Part shown: one piece after another, positions 9,993 to 19,895 of the stretch | Position numbering within the stretch: the first letter of the stretch is position 1 | Layout of the letters: each line of letters starts with the position of its first letter | Source of the DNA: Chara braunii | Taxonomy: Eukaryota > Streptophyta > Charophyceae > Charales > Characeae | Direction of reading: 5' to 3' | Length of the DNA stretch: 47,967 nucleotides | Assembly: GCA_003427395.1 (NCBI GenBank) | Contig: BFEA01000313.1 | Coordinates: forward strand, 579,830-627,796 | Program-made: the position numbers and the translations under genes | The notes under the pieces: model-generated | Told to the model about the DNA's origin: nothing | Databases searched by the model: none | Seen by the model: only the letters and a program-made list of their open reading frames with translations

Positions 9993-10698
9993 GACAACAA
10001 TAGGGATTAGATGTTGATTAAGCGTTGAATAGGAATCCTGCTTTTTCATGTGCAAAACATTGGAATGACAAGAATGTGTATAGTATGAGTAAGCTTGCTA
10101 AAGGATGAATGATGAGAGGTCCGGCTAAGATTGCGTCACAATAAGTTTAGAAGATACTACTTTCTAATGAGCTACCTTCGAAAGTGGGTATACAAGACGA
10201 TGACACGGGGCAAGGGATGAGACCGGTTGGGAAGGGTGTATTGTGAATTTTGGATGGAATGAGGATTGTGCTTTTGAGAAGAGAAACTTTGAGTACAGAT
10301 TGGCGAGCAAAGCAAGGCATTGAATGGTGGTCGAGTGCAAGAGAGGTTAGGGAACCTATGGGTTGAGGGGTGTGAAGAACACTCCTTCCCTAGGAGCCTA
10401 ATCCAACTGAGTCATGAATGAGTATGAAAATAGCCAAGAGATGGAAGAGTGAAAATAGAGGGGGTGTCCCGGTCTTTTGCCATGGTTAAACGACTGGGTG
10501 GGCTAGTGCTACTTGGGGTCGCGAGTCCCAACTCGAGTACTAGATGCTAAATCGGATGTATGCATAAAACAGTAAACGTTGTAGAGAAATAAAAAACGAA
10601 AACCGCACGCATAAAACTGAAAAAGAGATTGTCACATTCAAACCTCTGAGACAGAAATGGGATCCGTGTCCTCGAGGCCCACCCCCTCGGGTACTAAC
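9993..10698. other. No gene recognised
   Basis: Purine-rich sequence without usable ORFs. A small hairpin, TTGGG (10513-10517) with CCCAA (10527-10531), sits in a tRNA-like setting but is too weak to call. Confidence 0.4.
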
Positions 10699-11076
10699 AT
10701 TGAGAATGAAAAGGAATGACCCTAACCAGGTTGTTGGACTTGAGAATGGAAAGGAATGACCCTAACCAGGCTGTTCGACTTGAGAATGAAAAAGAATGGC
10801 CCTAACCAGGCTGTTCGACTTGAGAATGAAAAAGAATGGCCCTAACCAGGCTGTTCGACTTGAGAATGGAAAAGAATGGCCCTGACTAGGCTGTTCGACT
10901 TGAAAATGGAAAGGAATGGCCCTAACCAGGCTGTTCGACTTGAGAATGGAAAAGAATGGCCCTAACCAGGCTGTTCGACTTGAAAATGGAAAGGAATGGC
11001 CCTAACCAGGCTGTTCGACTTGAGAATGGAAAAGAACGACCCTAACCAGGTTGTTCGGAAATGGCCCCTAACCAGG
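10699..11076. repeat. 40-bp minisatellite, nine units
   Basis: Units beginning TGAGAATGRA start at 10701, 10741, 10781, 10821, 10861, 10901, 10941, 10981 and 11021, an exact 40-bp step with no indels. Each carries CCCTAACCAGG and CTGTTCGACT. Substitutions are few, so the array is young. A partial unit continues to about 11076. Confidence 0.95.
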
Positions 11077-12174
11077 GTCATTTCTTTTGAAATAGGTACT
11101 GGGGTCCCCTGCATAATTGATTGAGAAAGGCTGATTGAGAATGAGCTGGAATGAGCAACGAGAGATGGAAAGGGTCGGTGGGTCGGTGATTGAAATAGCC
11201 ATGAGGATGGATGAAAGAGAATGATGCGTTGAAAAAAGAAGGGCAGGATAAGGAAGGCCGAACCTTAAGTCGAAAGGAGCGTGGACCGTTGAGACGGTCA
11301 TAAGGATTGGATGTTGAAGAATGAGAGAGTTGAGGATTGAAGATGGGCCGAAGGGTCGGTCTTGAGGGATGGCTATTGAAAGAATGACCACTAGATCAGT
11401 CATGTGGGTGGCCTTCCTGAGGGGAGGCTGTCGGACCAGCCATGAAAATCAGCCTCGGAAATAGTATTGGATTGAGTGTTTGAGAATTGAAGATTGTATT
11501 GCATAGTCAGGGGACCCTAGGCAATTTGATGAAAGGTCGTTGGGCTGACCATGAAAATAGCAAGAGATTGAGTTTTCCCTTTTTTTTCTAGTCTCAGGTC
11601 TCAAAATGAAGGGGGATAGCAATGCATGCATCGCAACCCTAGGACCTCTACCCGTCAAGGGAAAAGTCTCAGGGAGACCTATCCCTCATAAGGGAAAATA
11701 AGGGTTGAAGGACCACGACATCGTTCTCTTTGATTGATGCTGGTCATCCGGAACTTACTCCGACAACGAGCTCTAGTCGGGGAGTTCGAACTGCGCCTCA
11801 TGTTGAGAACCTAAACGTCAAGGGCGTGGAGCCAAACGGGCGAGAGAGCCATTTTTTTTCCTAAGTCTCATTTTTTTCTCCTCAACCACACGCCATGCCG
11901 TAAAGGGGCGGCGCGACCGTTTGGAATGGACCAAGGCTGCTCGCATTAAGTTGAGCGACACTGTCCAGAGGGAGGAATCGGGCGTGGTACCGGGTGGAAG
12001 CCGCAAACATCACGAGGCGAGTGACACCGCCCTGCCAGATCATTACAACCGTTCCTGGATTAACCGCGAGGTATTCGTAACTGCACTCGCAAACTAATTG
12101 AGAGCCCCAACTCTCTAGAAAGGAAGAAGCCGGATCCAAGAAAACACCACTCGGGAAGAACGATTCGCGAGTAA
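11077..12174. other. No gene recognised; decayed minisatellite-like sequence
   Basis: GATTGAGAATGAGC-type words continue to about 11480 as degraded relatives of the adjacent array. From 11700 the composition changes to GC-richer sequence that leads into the ORF remnant at 12175. No RNA gene or clear ORF was found. Confidence 0.4.
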
Positions 12175-12486
12175 GTCTTTACGGCAAGACGGGGTCCTGG
12201 GAGGTTTTTGGACTGGACCTACCTGCCAGATGTGAGGAGGTACCTCAACAATGACGCCCGTCTCGCAACGACAAAAGGTTGGACTAAGTAGAAGGATGAG
12301 GTGTTATCTGCCGAGGAAGGACTGATCACCCTTCCTTCTAGGAGCAGGTCGGTCATTGTTCTTGACTCAGTTGGTGGGGCAAGGTCTGCGCTCCTCCGAG
12401 TGAGAACCAGTCGTGCGATGGGGACATCGCATTTTGAGTGGGGGGAAGGTGCGTCATCCACCGATGAAAAGACATGCAGAAGATAA
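12175..12486 (+). pseudogene. Possible retroelement ORF fragment
   Basis: A 104-codon frame with one internal TAG (12289-12291). It contains a protein-like segment (WTYLPDVRRYLNNDARL, then KDEVLSAEEGLITLP, then RSVIVLDSVGG). Near its end the nucleotides TGGGGACATCGCATTTTGAG precede a run of six Gs, closely matching 13780-13800, where a similar tract precedes a candidate LTR start. No domain is recognised. It may be the 3' end of a retroelement coding region. Confidence 0.35.
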
Positions 12487-12489
12487 GGA

Positions 12490-12960
12490 TATCATGTCCA
12501 GAAGAGAAATGCTTGTGTAATTGACTTGCGCAGGCTTGAGGAAAGACTTGGTAAGATGTCCAGAAGAGAAATGCATGTGTAATTGACTTTGCGCAGGCTT
12601 GAGAAAAGGCCTGGCAAGTTCTCAAGAAGAGAAATGCTTGTGTAATTGACCATGCACAAGCTTGAGAAAAGGCTTATCCAGAAGAGAAATGTTTGTGTAA
12701 TTGACTTGCACAGGCTTGAGGAAAGGCCTGACAAAATGTCCAGAAGAGAAATGTTTGTGTAATTGATTTGCGCAGACTTGAGGAAAGGCCTGGCAAGATG
12801 TCCAGAAGAGAAAGGCTTGGGTAATTGACTTCGCGCAGACTTGAGAAAAGGGCTGGCAAGATGTCCAGAAGAAAGATGTATGTGTAATTGACTTTGGCAT
12901 GAAAGACCTGGCAAGATGTTCAGAAGAAAGAGGTTTACGGGAATGGACTGGGCAACGTAA
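12490..12960. repeat. 62-bp minisatellite, about eight units
   Basis: The word GAAGAGAAATG recurs at 12501, 12563, 12626, 12681, 12743, 12805, 12868 and 12923, a step of about 62 bp with one 55-bp unit. Units share TTGTGTAATTGACTTGCGC and GCTTGAGGAAAGGCCTGGC. Diverged units continue to about 13100. The long minus-strand frame across this and the next array is a repeat artefact. Confidence 0.92.
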
Positions 12961-13244
12961 AAGTGATTAAGCTTGAGTATAAGAGAGGGTGAAATGCATA
13001 TCAAACCGGCAGGACTAGAAGAAAAGGCGGTCAGAATGACCCGGAGGAAATACGTGTGAATTTGGCTAAGCATGAGATTGAGGAAAGAATGACGAGAGAC
13101 GTGGATTGCACGGGCCGAAAAGCCGAGTAAAAGAGGCGCTGAGGGTATCCGGGGCCAGAAAAGGGACGTGGTTGGCACGGGGTGGATAGAGGAACGGCAA
13201 AAGGGCGTTGGGGATGGCAAGACTCGGAAAGAAGCGGACTTCGG

Positions 13245-13600
13245 GTAATGAAAGAGATGAAAGGAGAATGATGCTCTGAGGGTGATGAACGAGACGAAAA
13301 GAGGTTGATGCTCTGGGGGTGATGAACGAGACGAAAGGAGGTTGATGCTCTGGGGTGATGAACGAGACGAAAGGAGNTTGATGCTCTGAGGGTGATGAAC
13401 GAGANGAAAGGAGATTGATGCTCTGAGGGGGATGAACGAGACGAAAGGAGGATTGATGCTCTGAGGGTGATGAACGAGACGAAATGAGGTTGATGCTCCA
13501 AGGGTGATGAACGCGACGAAAGGAGGATTGATGCTCTGAGGGTGATGAACGAGATGGAAGGGGTTTGATGCTCTTAGAGTGATGAATGAGACATGAGAAT
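13245..13600. repeat. 37-38-bp minisatellite, about nine units, containing two Ns
   Basis: GATGCTCTG starts at 13269, 13307, 13344, 13380, 13417, 13455, 13492 (variant), 13530 and 13567. Units share GGTGATGAACGAGACGAAAG. Unresolved bases at 13377 and 13405 show that reads disagreed between units, so the true copy number may differ. Confidence 0.92.
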
Positions 13601-13795
13601 TCTGAAGAAAGCTTGAATTATACACACCTCTCCCAGTCCCAAGGGTTGAAGCCTAGAAGAATCCGAGAAAGGAACAAGAAAAAACAAAACGGACCGTGAC
13701 AAACTAACTACCCATAACATCTCATCCTCTTCTCCCGTCTATCCCCCCAAAAACCACTGACAAGAGATTGGTGCGTGATGAGGACATCGCAAATA

Positions 13796-13830
13796 AGTGG
13801 GGGGAATGTGTCGAGACTTGTGGGTCCCGA
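13796..13830 (+). promoter_or_regulatory. Candidate polypurine tract and LTR start
   Basis: AGTGGGGGGAA (13796-13806) is followed at once by TGTGTCGAGACTTGTGG. A G-rich tract next to a TG-starting sequence is the usual boundary between the internal region and the 3' LTR in Ty3/gypsy elements. A near-duplicate context (GACATCGCA...GTGGGGGGAA) lies at 12422-12446. The matching 5' LTR was not found. Confidence 0.4.
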
Positions 13831-14359
13831 ATAACTTCCCATCACTCGAGAGACTGGATATAGACAAATTGTGCACGACAGATAAATCTGGAGTAAGGAG
13901 GAAGGAGAGAAAAAAAACAAAGGATTAGGCCGCAGGAAGGAGTAACGCCCTGGGGAGAAAACCGCAGAGGGAAAGAAACGACAATGGCGAGCGAGTGGCC
14001 GCAAGAACAGGGGCATGTAGAACATAGTATGAGGCCGAGAGGGCCGTTGGAATGCAACAAGATCAAGGTCAAAGGGCCCTTGAGCCAGCAAAAGTGGCAC
14101 TGCAGCGACAAAGGAATGAGGGAGTCGAGAGATAGACGGCCCGAAGGCCGTAGGAAGCTAGAGAACAAGGGCCCAACATTGGGGCCACCTACGGGAGCCT
14201 TGAGTTCGAGGCCGCGACCGAAAGAACCAGCGTGCGCAAGGCGCAAGAAAAATAAGGGAAAGGGGTCACCGGGGGGCGACAAGCGTCCAAGAAACATGGA
14301 ACACATTGGGGAAAAGCACCAGGAGCCTCGTAAGACTAAGTAAGAATAATGGCGTGGAT

Positions 14360-14575
14360 AAAAAGTGTCGGGGGCCGCCCGCGGGACGGAATGCCAAGGG
14401 TCACCGGTGGGACTAAGTGTCGGGAACCACCGGCAGGACGGAATGTCAAGGACCACCGGTGAGACTAAGTGTCGGGAACCACCACCGGGACTAAGTACCG
14501 GGGACCACCAGCGGGACTAAGTGTCGGGGATCACGGACAGGACTGAGTGTCAAGGACCATCGACGGGAAAATGGA
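14360..14575. repeat. 30-bp minisatellite
   Basis: About seven diverged units carrying GGGACTAAGTGTCGGG and ACCACCGGY words, with a step near 30 bp. Confidence 0.8.
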
Positions 14576-14599
14576 GGGGACATGTGAAAGTCTCAAGAA

Positions 14600-15170
14600 G
14601 GAACGGCGGCACCACATAAGGAAAAATAATAAATGCAAGGTGCATCGTCAAGATCGAGATCTTGACGGCCAAGAATATTAGCACCACTAGTGCACTAGTG
14701 GGAGCAAATGGAGAGGCAAAAAGGAAAAAGAAAAGCAAAGAAACATGAAGTGGCAGGCATGGGAGCAATCCGAAAAATCTCGGATCAGCCTCCCTCAAGA
14801 AAATGGAGTTAAAAGAGACCCCATGTGAAAAATAGGCCTCCGGGAGAAAATCGGAGTAAGAGGGGTCATTGTGGGAGAAAGGTAGGAGTAAAAGGAAGCT
14901 CCCATGGACATGAGAAGGTCATTATTGCAGTCCGAGATATATCCGACTGCACCTTGGGCATAGGAAAGACCAAAACTAAGAGGAAGGGGCTAGAAAAAGG
15001 CCTTAACGGCCACTTGACACTTGACACGCTAGGAAAAAGAGAGAAAATAAAAGAAAATGTGGGAGAATAGGACAAAAAGAATGAGAGGGAGTGAGTGAGT
15101 TGGCCGTCAATAGGGACTGTCACAAGTAGGAACTGGCAGGTCCCTACTGTCCAAGAAAGGAGGAAAAAAA
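14600..15170. repeat. Diverged segmental duplication, copy 1
   Basis: Matches 16070-16630 in order: GATCTTGACGG near 14659, ATTAGCACCACTAGTGCA (from 14677), the CAATCCGA/TCGGAT hairpin, the AGTCCGAGATATA word, and GGGACTG...GGAACTGGCAGGTCCC near 15112-15143. The offset is about 1.45 kb with many substitutions and indels. Confidence 0.7.
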
Positions 15171-15232
15171 AAAGAAAAGAAAAGAGAAAAGAAAAGAAAA
15201 GAGAAAAGAAAAGAAAAGAGAAAAAAACCTTA
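15160..15232. repeat. AAAAG-type microsatellite
   Basis: Pentamer-like AAAAG/AGAAA purine repeat. Lysine-rich plus-strand frames over it are artefacts. Confidence 0.85.
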
Positions 15233-15369
15233 ACTGTTAAAAACGGCCACTTGGGCAGATACATCCATGACCAGAATCATTTTGGAATACGGCGGTTGCA
15301 ATTAATTTTGATTTTCTTTGATTTTTGCAGAAAAATTCAAAGAAAATCAAGGACCCATGCAACCGAAAT

Positions 15370-15710
15370 AAAACGGATTACATGGAGGAGGAGAAACACA
15401 TGTTTTGGGTGTGTCCGAGCCAAAATCAAGTCCGGATGCACTTGGGAGTTGGCCGTTTCTTTTTCTTTCAAGTAAGGGCTAGATGTGGGGCATTGGGGCT
15501 AGGGAATTGACCCCCATTGCACTCCGAGTTGCAACGGACTGCATGGGGAGGGGAACACACATGTTTTAGGTGTATCCGGAACCAATATTGAGTTTGGATG
15601 CACTTAGAAATTCAACGCTTCATTTTCTTTTGGCATGGGGCAAGTTGTGGGGTTGTGGGACTAGGAAAATAGCTATGGCTGCAGTCCGAGAAATAATGGA
15701 CTGCATGGGT
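15370..15710. repeat. 161-bp tandem duplication
   Basis: Two diverged units: TGTTTT at 15401 and 15562, then TGTCCG or TATCCG, GGATGCACTT, TTTTCTTT and GGCTAG or GACTAGG words, each ending in a CTCCGA...GGACTGCATGG hairpin. A third partial unit follows. Confidence 0.7.
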
Positions 15711-16069
15711 GTGCCCAGGCTAAGGGAAAATGAGCCACGACAAGCTCGAGAAGCTATAAAAGAGCAATTTCGGCATGGGGCAAGTGGGGACGATAAACGG
15801 CAACCGTGAGATGAGATTTCACGGCCTAGAAAAATCAGCACACATGTAGAGATGATGGGACCACCAAGGGCAAGGGGGCCCCGAAAATAAAAATGAGACA
15901 CCATCCGGAATGTTGCCGGGGACCAAGTGGGTCCAAATAATAAAAGTCGGAAAACGGAACACGCGCCGGCGGGGACCGCCGGCAAGACAAGAAAACGAAA
16001 CTAATGCGAAGGAAAAATGGCGGGGACTTGAAATGTCCCAAGTGAACCATGAGCAAGCGCAATGAATAA

Positions 16070-16630
16070 TTGTGCAAGCAAACGGCACCGTCTAGTCGAG
16101 ATCAAGGATCTAGACGGTGGAAACTATTAGCACCACTAGTGCAAATACTAGTGGGGCCAAGTGAGAGAGTCATGGGGAGAAAGGAAAGTAAACTAATGAT
16201 GTTGGGAGGGCTGCCCAGCAGTCCGAAATCTGTCGGACTAGCTAGGCATGAGAAAATAGAGCCTCAAGAGGCTTAACATGAAAAAAAGGCTGTCCTTAAC
16301 AATCAGAGCAAAGGGGGCTCAAAATTGGATAAACGGAGGCAAAATGGAGCCCTCTAGGAGCATGGGGGTGCCATTGTTGAAATCCGAGATATAACGGCTA
16401 AGTACCAGCCATGAATCGGGCCTTGAATGAGGCCATAAGGCCAAGAAAGAGGATGCACAACATTTTGACACTTTTCACAATTGAAATTAAAAAAAAAAAA
16501 AAAAATGAGAGAAAAATGAGAAAGAATGAGACAAAAAGGGGGAAAAGAGTGAAGCAGAGTGTGCCGACCTATTGGGACCTGCACAGTAGGGACTGGCAGG
16601 TCCCAACTGTGACCTCATCCCTCCTAGAAT
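16070..16630. repeat. Diverged segmental duplication, copy 2
   Basis: Partner of 14600-15170; see the shared landmarks there. It contains an A run at 16489-16506. Confidence 0.7.
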
Positions 16631-17821
16631 GAGGGAGGGCAATTCGGATTGCAGAGATATGACCCTTGGGAACATATCTCAATAAAATCTTAATTAAAAA
16701 GAAGAAAATGAGAGAAAAAGCAAAAGAGGAATGACCGGTTTTCTTTTGGACCATAGATCAGAGATCAGCTCTAATGGTGGAGAGGAACTAGCCATTTTTT
16801 GTGGGCCAGCTCTAAACGGCTTGCTCCGGAATAAGGTGGCAGCCTAAAATGGAAAGAAACAAAAAAGAAAAAGGGACAAAACTGTGTATTTGGTCCAAAA
16901 AGAGAGTCAGATGCACAAAAAATTAAATATGTAGGCTTAGGGGCTCAAAATTGAAGCAATGGCTACTTGGGGATGACACGGAATATTGTTGCCCTTGGAT
17001 CTTATCTTAGCCAGATTCAAGGCTGAAAATGTGCCGCTGCATGGAAAAATATCTCGGCCTACTAAAAATGGGGTACAAACTGAAAACATCGAGAAAAAGG
17101 TTCACAAGGCATTTTTCTCTAAAGTAAAATTGCCCCTTGGGCATTAAGACCCAAGGGGTCAGCATTTGTGAGGTGAAAAAGAGGCCGAAGTAGGCCAAGA
17201 GGCAATCCGAGTTGGTACCAACCACTCGGACTGCATGTACTTGGCCAAAAAGAGGCACGGGTACCTCCGAAAGAGCTTAGTAGTAGAATTTTGCCTTGGG
17301 GGTACCTCGGTTCACCTCAAGGCACATGGGTAGGCCCATGGGATGGCCGGACTGCTGGTTTCAGCCTACATAAGCTGGGAATTCAGTCCGCCACTTTCAC
17401 AATTGCATGATGAGTGTCCATGCTGCCCAAGTGAGCTCATAGGAACACTCTTTCACTTGGAGAGAGGGGAGGGGAACTCGTGCCAGTTTAGGAGCTTGGT
17501 GCAGACCATGAGCTAGGGAGAGGAGCTCTAGAGACTAGGGGTAGTGAGGCTGGCGCTAGGGAGGTGATCCGCCATAGCCCCCTGGGTGAGAGGAAGAGAG
17601 AGAGGCTAGAGGGAGTCTCATTAGCCCTCCTAGAGGGGAGGACTCCATAGCTATGGTGATTGGAGTTTGTGGTAATTTAGGAGAAAGTGAAAAAGAGAGG
17701 AGAGAGGCATGAAGAAGAAGGCGGCCATAGCCAAGAAGGTGATTTGTGCAAGAAGGAAGAAGCCTCATGAACATTGAGACTCCATCTCCAGGACATTAAC
17801 AAGGTGAGTGGAAGGAAGAGG
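16631..17821 (+). other. LTR-like non-coding region
   Basis: No ORF with recognisable motifs. Contains hairpins at 17202-17234 and 17348-17390, and purine-rich sequence at 17455-17720. Its layout (long non-coding segment, CCATAGCC words, polypurine or polypyrimidine 3' end) resembles 39.5-39.9 kb and could be LTR sequence, but the ends are not defined. Confidence 0.3.
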
Positions 17822-18035
17822 ATGCTTCTTCTTCTTCTTCTTCTTCTTTTTCTTCTTTTTCTTCTTCCTCCTCCTCTTCTTCTGCTTCTTCTGCTTCTTC
17901 TTCCTCTTCTTCTTTCTTTCTTCTTGTTCGTCATTTTCTTCTTCTTCCTCTTCTTCCTCTTCCTCCTCCTCTTCTTCTTCGTCTTCCTCTTCCTCTTCTT
18001 CTTTTTCTTCTTCGTCATCTTCTTCTTCCTATTGG
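17822..18035. repeat. CTT/CTTC polypyrimidine microsatellite
   Basis: More than 200 bp of near-pure CTT, CCT and CTTT triplets. Phe/Leu/Ser-rich and Lys/Arg-rich frames across it are artefacts. Confidence 0.95.
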
Positions 18036-18039
18036 GCTA

Positions 18040-19620
18040 CTCAAACTCTTGTTTTTCACTCACACACTACTGGGTGGTGCTCTGAATTTTCTATGATTGA
18101 TCTCATACTCATTACTTGTGATTTGAACTAGTATAGATTTTCCTTTTCACTCACATGCTAGTAGGAGATGCTCCGATTCTTCCATGGATGATCTCTTGCT
18201 CAAATCTTGTAATATAGCCTAGTGTAACTCTTGCATTTCACTCACAGACTAGTAGGAGATGCTCCGATTCTTCTATGAATGATCTCATGCTCATTACTTG
18301 TGATTTTGACTAGTATAACTCTTGCATTTCACTCACACTAGTACAAGATGCTCCGATTCTTCTATGAATGATCTCATACTCATTACTTATGATTTGAACT
18401 AGTGTACATCTTGCTTTTCACTCACATGCTAGTAGGAGATGCTCCGATTCTTCCATGAATGATCTCTTGCTCAAATCTTGTGATATAGCCTAGTGTAACT
18501 CTTGCATCTCACTCACACAATAGTAGGATGTGTTCCGATTCTTCCATGGATTATTTCATGCTCATTACTTGTGATTTGGACTAGTGTAGATCTTGCTTTT
18601 CACTCACATGCTAGTAGGAGATGCTCCGATTCTTCCATGGATGATCTCTTGCTCAAATCTTGTGATATAGCCTAGTGTAACTCTTGCATTTTACTCACAC
18701 ACTAGTAGGAGATGCTCCGATTCTTCTATGAGTGATCTCATGCTCATTACTTGTGATTTGGACTAGTATAACTCTTGCATTTCACACACACATTAGTAGG
18801 AGATGCTCCGACTCTTCTATGAATGATCTCATGCTCATTACTTGTGATTTGGACTAGTGTAGATCTTGCTTTTCACTCACATACTAGTAGGAGATGCTCT
18901 GATTCTTCCATGGTTGATCTCTTGCTCAAATCTTGTGATATACCCTAGTATTACTCTTGCATTTCACTCACGCACTAGTAGGCGATGTTTCGATTCTTCT
19001 ATGGATGATCTCATGCTCATTACTTGTGATTTAGACTAGTGTAGATCTTGCTTTTCACTCACATGCTAGTAGCAGATGCTCTGATTCTTCCATGGATGAT
19101 CTCTTGCTCAAATCTTGTGATATAATCTAATATAACTCTTGCATTTCACTCACACATTAGTACGAGATGTTCCAATTCTTCTATGAATGATCTCATGCTC
19201 ATTACTTGTGATTTGGATTAGTGTAACTCTTGCTTTTCACTCACATGTTAGATAGAGAGCCTCCGATTTTTCCATGGATGATCTCTTGCTCAAATCCTGT
19301 GATATAGCCTAGTATAACTCTTGCATTTCACTTACACATTAGTAGGAGATGCTCCGATTCTTCTATGAATGATCTCATGCTCATTACTTGGGATTTGGAC
19401 TAGTGTACATCTTGCTTTTCACTCACATGCTAGAAGGAGACCCTTCGATTCTTTCATGGATGATCTTGTGCTCAATACTTGTGATTTGGCCCAATGAAAG
19501 TCTTGATTTTCACCCATATGCTAGTAGGGAATACTCCGAATTTTTCATAAGAGATTTCGTGCTCAAGACTTGTGTCTTGGGACTAGTCTAGCCTGTGCCT
19601 TCCACTCACATGGTACACAA
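18040..19620. repeat. 91-bp satellite, family A, with higher-order organisation
   Basis: The GTAGGAGATG mark recurs at 18161, 18252, 18341, 18432, 18523, 18614, 18705, 18796, 18887, 18978, 19069, 19160, 19251, 19342, 19432 and 19524, nearly always 91 bp apart. Two monomer types are plain: type A (TTCTATGAATGATCTCATGC, with TTACTTGTGATTTGGA) and type B (TTCCATGGATGATCTCTTGC, with AAATCTTGTGATATAGCC). Type order from 18161 is B-A-A-B-A twice, giving a five-monomer unit of 453-455 bp. Confidence 0.95.
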
Positions 19621-19895
19621 TGACATTCCGTTTCAAACTTAGTCGCATGCATGAGCCACGGGCATGTGTTTGGGCAAGTCTCACTCACATACATGGCTCA
19701 GCTCTCACATGATGGCAGTTTGTTTCAAACTTGGTTGCATGCATGAGCCATGGGCATGTGTTTGAGCAAGTCTCACTCACATACATGACAAAACTCTCAC
19801 ATGATGGCAGTTTATTTCAAACTCAGTTGCATACATGAGCCATGAGCATGTGTTTGAGCAAGTCTCACTCACGTACATGGCTCAACTGTCACATG
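19621..19895. repeat. 92-bp satellite, family B, three monomers
   Basis: The GCATGTGTTTG word recurs at 19662, 19754 and 19846. Units share TTTCAAACT, GCATGAGCCA and CAAGTCTCACTCAC. Lies exactly between families A and C and has the same period. Confidence 0.9.

Noticed and set aside
9030-10055. 341-codon minus-strand open frame
   Set aside because: Pro/Leu/Phe-rich translation of the complement of a purine-rich strand. The plus-strand frame over the same region has protein-like blocks, so this is treated as a shadow.
10480-10545. Possible tRNA gene
   Set aside because: Only a T-arm-like hairpin with a nine-base loop; no acceptor stem or anticodon arm.
12492-13625. 377-codon minus-strand open frame
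   Set aside because: Runs through two minisatellites and N bases; the repeated HFSSGH, SLLDILPGL and LVHHPQSI words come from the repeats.
17774-18131. Phe/Leu- or Ser-rich proteins over polypyrimidine tract
   Set aside because: Pure microsatellite translation.
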